Of a stretch of DNA of 64,000 bases, positions 18,137 to 27,327 are shown in pieces (position 1 is the stretch's first letter; every line of letters begins with the position of its first letter). The stretch spans positions 3,762-67,761 of the forward strand of contig JBGRQE010000010.1 of NCBI GenBank assembly GCA_041725955.1, written 5' to 3'. Made by a program: the position numbers and the translations under genes. Below the pieces are notes generated by a model. It saw only the letters and a list, made by a program, of their open reading frames with translations. It was not told where the DNA came from and ran no database searches. This DNA is from JBGRPZ01 sp041725955. GTDB lineage: Bacteria; Bacteroidota; Bacteroidia; Bacteroidales; JBGRPZ01.

Positions 18137-19438
18137 ATGAAGAAACTTCATATATATATACTTAGTATTAGCTTACTAATTTCAACTGTATTGGTTCTAT
18201 TTCGTGTTTATATAGACCAAAAGGTTTGTGCAAAAAATAAAGCTGAAGTCCAAATTCCAGTTTCTAATATTGTACTACCTATAGATAGTTTAATTCACGA
18301 TATAGATCAAGAGAGAATAATTAGTAAAGGACATGCTTTAGATAGTCTGTTTAAGCGATTACAAAAGAGAACAGGTTTAAACGGGACAGTGTTATTTGCC
18401 GAAAAAGGCCGTGTCATATTTAAAGGAGCATATGGTAATCGTAATTTTAGACGAGGTGAATCCTTGCAAGTTCAAGATAGTTTTCAACTTGCATCAGTTT
18501 CTAAGATGTTTGCTGCTACTGCAATAATGATTCTTAAGGAAGAGGGTAAGTTGGATTATGATGATGATGTAACCAACTATTTGTATAGCTTCCCTTATGA
18601 AGGAGTACATATTCGTCATTTATTAAACCATCGTAGTGGATTACCTCGATATATGTCTTTAGCTCATGAGTACTGGCAGGATAAAACTTTGCCCTTAGAC
18701 AATCAATCTATGCTTTCATTATTTTCTAAATATGTTCCCAAACCATATTTTAAACCTGGACATGGATTTCATTATTGTAATACTAATTATGCCTTATTGG
18801 CAAATATTGTAGAAGAGGTGAGTGGAGTTTCTTTCGATGAATTTGTAAAGGAAAAAATATTCAGAAAGTGTAAAATGACTCATTCATTTGTGTATCAAAT
18901 GCATCAAGATACTACTGTGTCTGCTTATATTCCTTATGGAATTCCTGGATATAATTTGGGCTATAGATATCCACGAAAGGTCCGTAATGATTATTTGAAT
19001 GGAGTTATGGGGGATAAAAACGTATATTCTTCAGTAGAAGATTTATTTATGTTTGACCAAGCTCTAAAGACAGGTCAGTTAGTTAGTCTTGAGAATCAAA
19101 AAGAGGCTTATACTCCTGGGTATAAAAAGGCAAGAAAAAAAGATTATTACGGTTTTGGCTGGAGAATTAAACCTGAAAGGGATAGTACTGTATATCATTT
19201 TGGATGGTGGAAAGGATTTAGAACTTTCTTTATTCGCGATTTGGCACAAGACAAAACAATTATAATGTTAACCAATACCGATAAAGGAGTAAGTTCATCG
19301 TGGCTTTGGAAAATATTAGATGATGATTCCTTTGATTTAGCTCCAATTTGTCGATTACCAATGGAAGATAATCAAGACGATAACTATGCAAATTCTTCTT
19401 CAGAAAATGATAGTGAAGCAAATTTAGGGTCGAGTTAA
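18137..19438 (+). CDS. Serine hydrolase of the beta-lactamase/class C fold
   Basis: The frame opens at TTG 18104. ATG at 18137 is preferred because it directly begins the signal-anchor (MKKLHIYILSISLLISTVLV), giving 433 residues. The nucleophile motif SVSK is at residues 120-123, the second motif is YCN (HYCNTNYALLA), and the third motif is replaced by HFG (VYHFGWWKG), as in many class C-like esterases and D-peptidases. Other matches are HLLNHRSGLPRY and the GFGWRI region. The family includes DD-peptidases, esterases and beta-lactamases, so substrate is undecided. The acidic, Ser/Asn-rich tail is low complexity. It should act in the periplasm or at a membrane surface. Confidence 0.9.
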   Translation: MKKLHIYILSISLLISTVLVLFRVYIDQKVCAKNKAEVQIPVSNIVLPIDSLIHDIDQERIISKGHALDSLFKRLQKRTGLNGTVLFAEKGRVIFKGAYGNRNFRRGESLQVQDSFQLASVSKMFAATAIMILKEEGKLDYDDDVTNYLYSFPYEGVHIRHLLNHRSGLPRYMSLAHEYWQDKTLPLDNQSMLSLFSKYVPKPYFKPGHGFHYCNTNYALLANIVEEVSGVSFDEFVKEKIFRKCKMTHSFVYQMHQDTTVSAYIPYGIPGYNLGYRYPRKVRNDYLNGVMGDKNVYSSVEDLFMFDQALKTGQLVSLENQKEAYTPGYKKARKKDYYGFGWRIKPERDSTVYHFGWWKGFRTFFIRDLAQDKTIIMLTNTDKGVSSSWLWKILDDDSFDLAPICRLPMEDNQDDNYANSSSENDSEANLGSS

Positions 19439-19445
19439 AAAAATA

Positions 19446-19488
19446 CAAGACCTAAGTTTCCATTATTAAAAAGGAGCCTTAAGTCTTG
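19446..19488. terminator. Bidirectional terminator-like hairpin
   Basis: Arms CAAGACCTAAG (19446-19456) and CTTAAGTCTTG (19478-19488), with one mismatch. They lie between the convergent serine-hydrolase and response-regulator genes. Confidence 0.55.
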
Positions 19489-19494
19489 CTATCT

Positions 19495-20187
19495 TTAAGC
19501 ATCGATCATTAGTTTGAAACCAACACCATGCACATTTACAAGGCTAACGCCTTCATCCTCTTTTAAGAATTTCCGTAATTTTGTTATATAAACATCCATG
19601 CTTCTGGCATTAAAGTAGTTGTCTTCGTGCCATACATGCTCTAATGCTTTAGATCTTTCAACAGTTTTGTTGGTGTTTTCACACAGAAGTTTTAGTAAAT
19701 CACCCTCTTTATTGGTTAATTTTTGTTCCTTACCGCTTCTCTCAAGTATCAATCGGTTGTAGTCGAAAGAATAAGAGTTTATCGTATAAATTTGTCTGCG
19801 GGCAAGGTGTTCGCTTTGCATCCTTCTAAGTATGGCTTTCATTCTTAATAAAAGTTCTTCCATACTAAATGGTTTGGTAAGATAATCATCAGCTCCAAGA
19901 TCAAAACCTTCGATTTTATCTTGTTCCATTGCTTTTGCTGTAAGGAAGATTAAAGGCATAACTTTGTCTTCTTTACGGATTTCACGAGCAACAGTAAAAC
20001 CATCTTTCTCGGGCATCATTACATCTAGGATACAAATGTCGAATTCATCACCTTTAAATGCTATAATTGCTTGTTCACCATCTATGCACAGAGTGGTTTT
20101 AAAACCTTTAGCATCTAAAAAGGTCTTAAGAATTGTTCCTAAATTTTTATCGTCTTCAGCTAGTAAAACTTTGATTTTTTTATCCAT
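19495..20187 (-). CDS. OmpR/PhoB-family response regulator
   Basis: A 230-residue regulator. The receiver domain (residues ~5-118) has the acidic pocket (LAEDD), the phospho-acceptor Asp in ILDVMMPEKDG, and the conserved Lys in LTKPFSMEEL. The C-terminal winged helix of the Trans_reg_C type contains LTNKEGDLLKLLCEN and a recognition helix near RSMDVYITKLRKFL. A GTG at 20190 precedes the ATG at 20187, which I prefer. It lies 9 bases after the histidine kinase stop, so the two form one operon and a cognate pair. The regulon is unknown. Confidence 0.93.
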   Translation of the reverse strand: MDKKIKVLLAEDDKNLGTILKTFLDAKGFKTTLCIDGEQAIIAFKGDEFDICILDVMMPEKDGFTVAREIRKEDKVMPLIFLTAKAMEQDKIEGFDLGADDYLTKPFSMEELLLRMKAILRRMQSEHLARRQIYTINSYSFDYNRLILERSGKEQKLTNKEGDLLKLLCENTNKTVERSKALEHVWHEDNYFNARSMDVYITKLRKFLKEDEGVSLVNVHGVGFKLMIDA

Positions 20188-20196
20188 CACAGATAT

Positions 20197-21633
20197 CTAT
20201 TGTTCGAATTTTTGTTGATTAAATGGTAAATATATTCTGAAAATACTGCCTTTTTTAGGTTCACTTTCCAGGCTAATACTTCCGTTATGTAGTTCAATAA
20301 TAGCTTTTACATAGCTCAGTCCTAGTCCAAAACCTTTAAAGTTGTGAATGTTTCCAGTATGTACTCTGTAGAGTTTTTCGAATATCTTTTTTTGATTTGA
20401 TTTACTTATACCTATGCCATTATCTTTAAATTCAACAACAATACCATTTTGAAAGTCTCTTGTAGTGATAACTATCTCAGGACTATTAATGGTATATTTC
20501 ATTGCATTATCAATAATGTTAAAGAAGCTATTTGTTAGGTGTAAACGGTCTGCATTTCCTTTAATATGGGTTGCTTCAAGTTTTAAGCTTAATGAACCCG
20601 ATTTTTCTTTTATTTGAAGAGCAAAGTGTTTTTCAGCTTCTTTTAATATTTCATGGATATCTATTGGTTCAAAATTTAGTTTTAATTGACCTTTCTCAAT
20701 AATTGCAGTTTGCAGTACTTTTTCTACCATTTTCTGGAGTCGCTTGTTTTCATCAGAAATCATAGAAATATAAGTGGATGATAACTCGGGCGACATTTGC
20801 ATGTCATCGTCATTAAAAGCTTGGCAAGCAAGTGATATTGTACTGATTGGTGTTTTTAGCTCATGGGTCATATTATTTATGAAATCGTTTTTCATGACCT
20901 CTATTTTCTTTTGTCGGAAAATTGTTTTTATACTCGATAAGAATGAGCCAATTATAATGAGTACCAAGACAATCGACACAGATAGCATCCCCCAAACTTT
21001 GAGAAAAACATATCTCTGTTCATTTGGAAAGTACACCAAAAGCTGGTCTGCATAAGGATAGTTAAAATATGCGTAAATAGGTGTTTTAAAGCTGAGTTTT
21101 GACAAAAGCTTATTGGGGTATTGTCCTGTTTTTTGAAACACCATTTTATCTCGCAATGAGCTATAAACTCCAAATTCATAGGGTGTGTGAATTCCTTTGC
21201 GATTTAATTCTTCAGAAATTATTGAATCAAGGACATTTATATTTAAGCGTTGTTCAACAGGAATGTATTGCGAATCAAAAAAAGACGATCCTCTTACAGG
21301 TTCTGAAAGTGCAAGTAATCTGGATAGAGTACCCACTTCATCTAAGGCTTTTATCCCTGAAATTTGCTCCATAAAATCAAGATAAATTGAGTCCATTTCA
21401 CGCATTAACTTTTGATCTTGATTGAGTTGTCTGTAATGACGTAAATAGTTTTTTGAAAGTTCCATCTCGTCCAAGCGTGTGCGTACACGGTTCATCATTT
21501 CATGAATGTCGCGTTTAAAGCCAGTTTGTTTAACAATCAGAGCATCTCTAATCCAATATACTTGAATGATCATTAACCCTATTAAGGCTAAAAACATAAA
21601 TGCGACCAATAGAAATGGAGTCTTTTTCTTCAT
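20197..21633 (-). CDS. Membrane sensor histidine kinase
   Basis: 478 residues. Two transmembrane helices (about 8-27 and 210-235) enclose a ~180-residue periplasmic sensor with no known fold signature. The dimerisation helix carries the phospho-acceptor His257 in FINNMTHELKTPIST. The ATPase domain has the N box (FFNIIDNAMKYT), the G1 box (DNGIGIS), the F region (YRVHTGNIHNFKG) and the G2 box (GFGLGLSYV). There is no HAMP domain. It is first in a two-gene operon with the OmpR-type regulator. The length and the large extracellular domain resemble Bacteroidota kinases whose stimuli are unknown. Confidence 0.93.
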   Translation of the reverse strand: MKKKTPFLLVAFMFLALIGLMIIQVYWIRDALIVKQTGFKRDIHEMMNRVRTRLDEMELSKNYLRHYRQLNQDQKLMREMDSIYLDFMEQISGIKALDEVGTLSRLLALSEPVRGSSFFDSQYIPVEQRLNINVLDSIISEELNRKGIHTPYEFGVYSSLRDKMVFQKTGQYPNKLLSKLSFKTPIYAYFNYPYADQLLVYFPNEQRYVFLKVWGMLSVSIVLVLIIIGSFLSSIKTIFRQKKIEVMKNDFINNMTHELKTPISTISLACQAFNDDDMQMSPELSSTYISMISDENKRLQKMVEKVLQTAIIEKGQLKLNFEPIDIHEILKEAEKHFALQIKEKSGSLSLKLEATHIKGNADRLHLTNSFFNIIDNAMKYTINSPEIVITTRDFQNGIVVEFKDNGIGISKSNQKKIFEKLYRVHTGNIHNFKGFGLGLSYVKAIIELHNGSISLESEPKKGSIFRIYLPFNQQKFEQ

Positions 21634-21871
21634 GAGGCAAATTTACGTATAAAGAATATAATTTTATTAAATATAGTATGCTAAGAGTTTGATTTTAATA
21701 ATTTTTAACATTCCTTATAGCAAAGGGTAGACTTACTTTTTTTCTGCTTTTATATCAAAGATACTAAAGATTTAGGGCTTTTATCGAACTAAAAGCATGT
21801 AAATTATGTTCTTGTTAATCACTGATTTGAGCGATGGATGCATTATCTTTTTACTTTAAAGTCATAATTTG

Positions 21872-21879
21872 TAAATTTG
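21872..21879 (+). promoter_or_regulatory. Candidate -7 promoter box of pgi
   Basis: TAAATTTG matches the Bacteroidota TAnnTTTG element and lies 37 bases before the pgi ATG. A convincing -33 element is not obvious. Confidence 0.45.
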
Positions 21880-21916
21880 TATTCCCAATTCTTACCTAAT
21901 TTGAAATTAAATAGCA

Positions 21917-23263
21917 ATGAAGAATATACAACTGGATTTCTCTTATATTCATACCTCAGAAGAAGGAGAACAGTATAAACAAAATATAGAAAAAGCAGAA
22001 AAATGTTTAAATATTCTGGAATCCCGTAAAGGAAAAGGAAACGATTTTCTTGGTTGGTTGGATTTACCAGATATTAAAAACACAAATGAATATAATCAAA
22101 TTCTCTCCCAAGCAACTCGTTTAAAGAATCTTTCTGAAGTTGCTGTTGTTATCGGTATTGGAGGAAGTTATCTTGGTGCAAGAGCAGTTATGGATGCTTT
22201 GAGCCATCAGTTTGCTTCTTTTTTAAATTTAAAAGATAGAAATTTCCCTACCTTATTATATGCTGGAAATAATATAAGTGGTTCCTACCTGAGAGAATTA
22301 TTAGAGTTATTGGATAAAAAGGATTACAGTTTGATTGTAATATCAAAATCTGGAACTACTACGGAGCCAGCAATAGCTTTTCGTATTTTAAAAAGACACT
22401 TAGAAGAAAAATATGGTTTGGACGAAGCAGCCCTGCGCATTGCAGTGGTCACTGATAAAGCTAAAGGAGCTTTAAAGGAGCTTGCTGTAGAACAAGATTA
22501 TCCTCAATTCATTGTTCCTGATGATGTTGGTGGGCGTTATTCTGTTTTAAGTCCTGTAGGACTATTGCCTATAGCCGTTGGAGGAGTAAATATCGATGAA
22601 CTTATTCGAGGAGCAGAATCAATGCGGGAATTAATTTTCGGAGAAGACACTCTTGCAAAAGACAATCCTGTATTGCAATATGTAGCATTAAGAAATCTAT
22701 TTTATCAGAGAGGTAAAAAGATTGAGATGATGGTTAATTATGAGCCATCTATGGCCATGTTTGCTGAGTGGTGGAAGCAGCTATTTGGTGAGTCAGAAGG
22801 AAAAGAAGGTAAAGGGATATTCCCTGCTTCAGTGAATTTCACGACCGATTTACATTCTTTGGGTCAGTATATCCAAGACGGAGAAAGAATTATGTTTGAA
22901 ACTGTTTTATCTGTTGAGGATGATGATGAAGATTTGACTATTCCTAAGGCTTCAAATGATTTAGATCAATTGAATTATTTGGCAGGAAAAACCTTGGGCT
23001 TTGTCAATAAAATGGCCGAGAAAGGAACTTGCATGGCTCATAATAAAGGAGGAGTTGAAAATATATTGATTCGTATTCCAGAAAAATCAGAATACTATTT
23101 AGGTCAGTTGATTTATTTCTTTGAGGTTGCTTGTGCTGTGAGCGGGTACTTTATAGATGTAAATCCTTTTGACCAGCCTGGAGTCGAAGACTATAAGAGA
23201 AATATGTTTGCTTTGCTGGGTAAAAAAGGTTTTGAAGACCTTGCAAAAGAATTAGAGAAGTAG
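21917..23263 (+). CDS. pgi: Glucose-6-phosphate isomerase (short bacterial form)
   Basis: A 448-residue enzyme that interconverts glucose-6-phosphate and fructose-6-phosphate in glycolysis and gluconeogenesis. Two SIS-type sugar-phosphate sites are visible: VVIGIGGSYLGARAVMDAL and the phosphate loop VISKSGTTTEPAIAFR near residues 143-158. Catalytic-region motifs include DVGGRYSVLSPVGLLP, SEGKEGKGIFPASVNFTTDLHSLGQ (split here only by description) and the histidine motif HNKGGVENI. The ~450-residue length is that of the Bacillus/Bacteroidota subtype rather than the ~550-residue E. coli form. It is monocistronic. Confidence 0.96.
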   Translation: MKNIQLDFSYIHTSEEGEQYKQNIEKAEKCLNILESRKGKGNDFLGWLDLPDIKNTNEYNQILSQATRLKNLSEVAVVIGIGGSYLGARAVMDALSHQFASFLNLKDRNFPTLLYAGNNISGSYLRELLELLDKKDYSLIVISKSGTTTEPAIAFRILKRHLEEKYGLDEAALRIAVVTDKAKGALKELAVEQDYPQFIVPDDVGGRYSVLSPVGLLPIAVGGVNIDELIRGAESMRELIFGEDTLAKDNPVLQYVALRNLFYQRGKKIEMMVNYEPSMAMFAEWWKQLFGESEGKEGKGIFPASVNFTTDLHSLGQYIQDGERIMFETVLSVEDDDEDLTIPKASNDLDQLNYLAGKTLGFVNKMAEKGTCMAHNKGGVENILIRIPEKSEYYLGQLIYFFEVACAVSGYFIDVNPFDQPGVEDYKRNMFALLGKKGFEDLAKELEK

Positions 23264-23283
23264 GTAGTTTTTTGAGTTGAGTA

Positions 23284-23322
23284 GCGCCTTATGAATATTT
23301 TACTTCTATGCATAAGGCGTTG
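23284..23322 (+). terminator. Hairpin after pgi
   Basis: Arms CGCCTTATG (23285-23293) and CATAAGGCG (23311-23319), 22 bases after the pgi stop. The T run is weak, so termination is likely but not certain. Confidence 0.55.
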
Positions 23323-23503
23323 CTTTACTCTCAACGAAATTACAATTTGTAGAATGAATCCTATAATATAGGTTTCTGCGGATCTATAAATTTTTGGTTT
23401 AGATCTGGAGAATTATTTATCGTCTTATTTATCTTGAGGTTTACGTCATAAATATGTAAACCTATCGCACATTGTAATTTCATATGCATAAATTAAAGTC
23501 AGG

Positions 23504-23944
23504 CTATTTTAACATTTTTAATTTTTCAACAGCCATTGTAAGTATTTCTTCATGATCGAAAGCCAATTTTGGGTGGTTTTCTAATGGGAACCACTGAGCA
23601 TTAGCTGCATCATCACCAGCAGTTAATTTGTAATTCTTATTGTCGGTAGTACCAACATAAGCAGTGGTAATTATTCGATCTCTTGGGTCACGGTCTGGAG
23701 CAGAGAAAGTATACATTTGTTGAAGTAGGATGTCTTTTAGGCCTGTTTCTTCTTTCAGCTCTCTTGATGCTGCTTGTTCAAGTGTTTCATTGCTTTCAAC
23801 AAATCCGCCAGGAAAAGCCCATTGTCCGCGATATGGAGGTCGTTCTCTTTCTACAAGTAAAAGTTTTATTGAATTTTCTTCTTTTAGAAAAACGATACAG
23901 TCGACAGCAACTGCAGGTCTTGGATAATCATAAGTATAAACCAT
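23504..23944 (-). CDS. NUDIX hydrolase
   Basis: A 146-residue pyrophosphohydrolase. The full Nudix box is at residues ~46-68: GGFVESN-E-TLEQAAS-RE-L-K-EE-TGL, fitting GX5EX7REUXEEXGU. It begins MVYTYDYPRPAVAVDCIVF, a start typical of the ADP-ribose/NADH pyrophosphatase-like NUDIX proteins (NrtR-type N-terminus) but without the DNA-binding tail of NrtR. The substrate is therefore undetermined, with ADP-ribose-like nucleotides most plausible. It is a single gene. Confidence 0.92.
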   Translation of the reverse strand: MVYTYDYPRPAVAVDCIVFLKEENSIKLLLVERERPPYRGQWAFPGGFVESNETLEQAASRELKEETGLKDILLQQMYTFSAPDRDPRDRIITTAYVGTTDNKNYKLTAGDDAANAQWFPLENHPKLAFDHEEILTMAVEKLKMLK

Positions 23945-24243
23945 TGTAATCCCCTTTTTGAATAATGATTAAGTTGTAGAATTTCTTTTTTTGCTTTGTT
24001 AACAAAAAAAGGAAAGTAATCTTTTACTTAAAGAACTTTTTTGATTTTTAAAACGATATTTCTACAAAAATAATGCATATTTCATTTTAAATAAATAGAA
24101 ATAGAATTATTTATGTTTTCTTTAATCTACACCTTATATTATATTAATATTAGTGAAAATTCAGCATAAAGTATGCATTTACATAGTATATATGCGATGT
24201 TTTATAAAAACATATGTTGTGCTTTTTTACAGATTGCTTGTTT

Positions 24244-25212
24244 TTATTTATTGTTTAGAAGAGGGTGGTAATCCCCTTGTAAACCAATAGGGTTCATGTT
24301 TCTTATTTGATGTACCAAATGTATGCTTTTTGCAGCATCTTGAATTCGGAAACCTTTATTGGTAATTATTTTTTGATATGACTGTGTGTGCAAGTCGGTA
24401 AAGCCTCCTGAAAATTCAATTTCCTTCCCATTTATAGTTATAGATCTATATGTTCTTTGCTGATTATCTCTAGCTATTTTAGGTAAATCGTTAGAGTCGA
24501 TACTTAATATCCATCGGACTCTAGCATTTTTCAACTCAATATATCCTGCAGCTTTATGCTGGCTGGAGTGGTGCATCTGTAAACTCTCTACTGGACCAAA
24601 AATATGCATAAGCATATCAAAGAAGTGAATACCAATATTTGTTGCAACACCTCCAGATTTAGATTCATTGCCTTTCCAGCTTATATCATACCATTTTCCT
24701 CTGCTGGTGATATATGAAAGATCTACTTCATACTTTTCCTTTAAGCCTTTATCTGAAGCTTTTTTTACTTCGTCTTTAATTTTGATTATTTCTGGATGTA
24801 GTCTTAACTGAAGAATTGTAAATATTTCTTTTTCATATTCTTTTTCAATTTCAATTAAGCCATCCAGATTCCATGGGTTTAATACCAATGGTTTTTCGCA
24901 AATAGCATTTGCTTGATTTCTTAAGGCAAGGCGTATATGTGCATCATGCAGATAGTTGGGAGAGCATATGCTTACAAAATCTATTTTTTCTTCAGGTATT
25001 CTTGATTTCTTGTATAAATGCCTGTCGAATCTCTCTGGTTCAAGAAAAAATGAAGCTTGCGGAAAGAAAGAATCAATAATTCCAACACTATCAAATGGAT
25101 CTAGAGCTGCTGTTAGTATATTGTTTGTTTCTTTTATCGCTTTCATGTGGCGTGGGGCAATATAGCCTGCAGCACCTATTAACGCAAAATTGAGAGATTC
25201 TTTTGGTTTCAT
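24244..25212 (-). CDS. Gfo/Idh/MocA-family oxidoreductase, WlbA/WbpB-like
   Basis: 322 residues. The N-terminal Rossmann fold has ALIGAAGYIAPRHMKAI in place of the classic GxGxxG, and the family motif CEKPL near residue 105 with the conserved lysine. The second domain has the catalytic-region motif GGVATNIGIHFFDML. The stretch DSVGIIDSFFPQASFF and the EPERFDRHL segment match enzymes that oxidise UDP-N-acetylglucosaminuronic acid at C3 (WbpB, WlbA) for acetamido-sugar synthesis. This is the likely role, in surface-polysaccharide precursor formation. It is isolated here, without the partner aminotransferase and acetyltransferase genes. Confidence 0.85.
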   Translation of the reverse strand: MKPKESLNFALIGAAGYIAPRHMKAIKETNNILTAALDPFDSVGIIDSFFPQASFFLEPERFDRHLYKKSRIPEEKIDFVSICSPNYLHDAHIRLALRNQANAICEKPLVLNPWNLDGLIEIEKEYEKEIFTILQLRLHPEIIKIKDEVKKASDKGLKEKYEVDLSYITSRGKWYDISWKGNESKSGGVATNIGIHFFDMLMHIFGPVESLQMHHSSQHKAAGYIELKNARVRWILSIDSNDLPKIARDNQQRTYRSITINGKEIEFSGGFTDLHTQSYQKIITNKGFRIQDAAKSIHLVHQIRNMNPIGLQGDYHPLLNNK

Positions 25213-25295
25213 ACCTTTTATGATTTGATATGCAAAGATAGAAGAAAATTGATTTGTGGTTTTTAAATCCAGGTATGAGCTATTATAAGGATATT

Positions 25296-25334
25296 AGATT
25301 ACCAGGTAGAATTTTTAATTCTACCTGGTATATG
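25296..25334 (-). terminator. Terminator of prfB
   Basis: Arms TACCAGGTAGAATT (25300-25313) and AATTCTACCTGGTA (25317-25330): a perfect 14-base stem with a 3-base loop, 10 bases past the prfB stop on the minus strand. Confidence 0.8.
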
Positions 25335-25343
25335 ATATTGAGA

Positions 25344-26433
25344 TTAATCTCCTCCAAATTCCATAAGATAAGACTTTATAAAATCATTCAGATCACCATC
25401 CATAACAGCTTGTACGTTTGATGATTCAAAATTGGTTCTTAAGTCTTTGACCATTTTATAGGGGTGCATTACATAAGATCGTATTTGAGAACCCCATTCA
25501 ATTTTTTTCTTACCACTTTCGATTACTGCAGTAGCTTCATTGCGTTTACGCATTTCTATTTCATAGAGTTGCGACTTTAGCATTTGCATTGCTTTTTCAC
25601 GATTCTGCAGTTGCGAACGAGTTTCCTGACATTCGATTACCAAACCAGAGGGAGCATGACGAAGACGAACAGCAGTTTCTACTTTATTTACATTTTGTCC
25701 TCCAGGGCCACTCGAACGGAAAGTATCCCAACTAATTTCAGAAGGGCTAACTATAATTTCAATGTTGTCGTCAACCACTGGATATGTATAGACAGATGCA
25801 AATGATGTATGGCGTCGATTTGCTGAGTCAAAAGGCGATAATCGTACCAATCTGTGTACTCCATTTTCACCCTTTAAGTATCCAAAGGCAAAATCACCAT
25901 CAAATTCTAAAGAGCATGATTTAATTCCTGCAACATCACCTTCCTGTACATCGAGTATTTTTGTTTTCAGATTATTACGCTCACCATATCGTATATACAT
26001 ACGCATTAGCATTTGAGCCCAATCCTGACTTTCAGTACCTCCAGCACCAGAATTTATATTAATGATACATCCAAGGCGATCTTCTTCAGCTCCTAGCATG
26101 TTTAAGAATTCAAGTTCTTCAACATTTTTTGTTACTAATTCGAATTGAGCATCTAAATCTTCTTGAGTTCCTTCGCCCATTTCAAAAAATTCTATCATAA
26201 CATTTAGGTCGTCATAAGAAGCAGTTGCTTTATCGTATAATTCGGTCCATTGTTTTTTGTCTCGAATTTGCTTTAAAACAGATTCTGCATTTTTGGGATC
26301 GTCCCAGAAGTTAGGATCTTGAGTTTTTTCTTCTTCTTCACTTATTTCCATCAACTTTCTGTCGATGTCAAAGATACCTCCTCAAGGCTTCTTGCCTTTT
26401 TCCTAGTTCTTTTACTTGATCTTGAGTAAACAT
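25344..26433 (-). CDS. prfB: Peptide chain release factor 2, made by programmed +1 frameshift
   Basis: The main frame (from 26369 down to 25344) lacks a start. Translation begins at ATG 26433 in a 21-codon frame that ends ...AGG AGG TAT CTT TGA C. This is the classic prfB site: Shine-Dalgarno-like AGGAGG (26382-26377), CTT slip codon (26373-26371), in-frame TGA (26370-26368), then C. Skipping base 26370 joins the frames and gives 362 residues, the normal RF2 length. The stop-recognition tripeptide SPF is present (RLSPFDSANRRHTS) and the catalytic GGQ is in SSGPGGQNVNKVET. RF2 releases peptides at UGA and UAA. When RF2 is scarce, slow UGA reading favours the shift, so the gene is autoregulated. 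It lies 35 bases after recX. Confidence 0.97.
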
Positions 26434-26468
26434 TTCTAAGTTATTTGTTTGAATATTTATGCGCAAAG

Positions 26469-26924
26469 TTAAACCAAATCTTCCATATCCAATGTTTTCC
26501 AAATGATATCCATCTCAAAGCCTTTAGAATGTAGCCAAGCTGCAACTTTTTGTTTGCGTTGAAATTCATTTTCTGCTTTTACAGTTTTCTTTTGAATCAA
26601 ATTTAGAACAGTTTGTAAATAATCTTCTTCATTGATTTCATTCAAGGCTTGTTCGGCAATTTCTTTGTCAATGCCTTTTTGTTTAAGCATTACGAATATC
26701 TTCTTCTTGCCCCATTTGTTATAAGTAAATTTGCTTCGTACATAAGAATTTGCAAAGCGCTGGTCATCAATAAATTTTTCATCAATCAGTTGATTTATTA
26801 TTGAATCTATATCGTTAGGGAAGGCTCCCCAATTTACTAGTTTTTCTTTTATATCATTTGAGCATCTTTCTTGGTAGGCACAGTATTTCATTGCTTTTGC
26901 AAGTAGCTTTTTGTTGTTATCCAT
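26469..26924 (-). CDS. recX: Regulatory protein RecX
   Basis: A 151-residue protein built of three tandem three-helix RecX repeats: A...YCAYQERCSNDIKEKL, then LIDEKFIDDQRFANSYVRSK and the conserved KWGKKKI...LKQKGI segment, then a third repeat ending ..KVAAWLHSKGFEMDIIWKTL. RecX binds RecA filaments and modulates recombination and the SOS response. recA is not nearby. It is transcribed with prfB downstream. The upstream 26926-26975 region holds a degenerate TTCGTTGATTCGT repeat. Confidence 0.93.
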   Translation of the reverse strand: MDNNKKLLAKAMKYCAYQERCSNDIKEKLVNWGAFPNDIDSIINQLIDEKFIDDQRFANSYVRSKFTYNKWGKKKIFVMLKQKGIDKEIAEQALNEINEEDYLQTVLNLIQKKTVKAENEFQRKQKVAAWLHSKGFEMDIIWKTLDMEDLV

Positions 26925-26925
26925 T

Positions 26926-26975
26926 TGTTTCGTATTTCGTTGATTCGTATTTTGTTGATTCGTGTATTGTGTTTT
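26926..26975. repeat. Degenerate TTGATTCGT-type intergenic repeat
   Basis: TTTCGTTGATTCGTATTT is followed by TTTGTTGATTCGTGTATTG: two tandem degenerate copies just upstream of recX. Related copies lie at about 44490-44540 (TTTCGTTGATTTGTG and TTTCGTTGATTCGTG) and, more degenerate, near 40210-40290. Confidence 0.5.
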
Positions 26976-27046
26976 GGATTTTGACCTTCCTTAAATATGG
27001 TCGACAGAAAAGTACGAATAAATATTTTTCTAAATTTTATTTTTAA

Positions 27047-27327
27047 GATTACTTATCAACGATAAACAAAAAAGAGACCCTGATGTAAATTCTGTCTCCA
27101 TTTCATGTTCAATATAACAAAGGAAACATTTTGTGTTTTACATATCGAGCTATTTAAATGGCATACTAATTTAACGGAGTTTCACTATATTGAACTTACG
27201 TTAAATAATTATTTTTCTCGATTTATTTTATACCCTATTTGAAAAATGTCAGGTAGAGTATCCTTTCAATTACTTCAATGTAAAAATATTGTAAATTCGG
27301 CCTCGATTTAATAAGAGTTTACGATTT
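27047..27327. other. Divergent intergenic region between recX and the CPBP protease gene
   Basis: No gene is visible. A hairpin-like GAGAC...GTCTC (27073-27100, AAAAAAGAGAC on the left) resembles a minus-strand terminator but has no gene to serve. A TTGTAAATTCG sequence about 35 bases before the CPBP ATG could be its -7 region. Confidence 0.3.
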
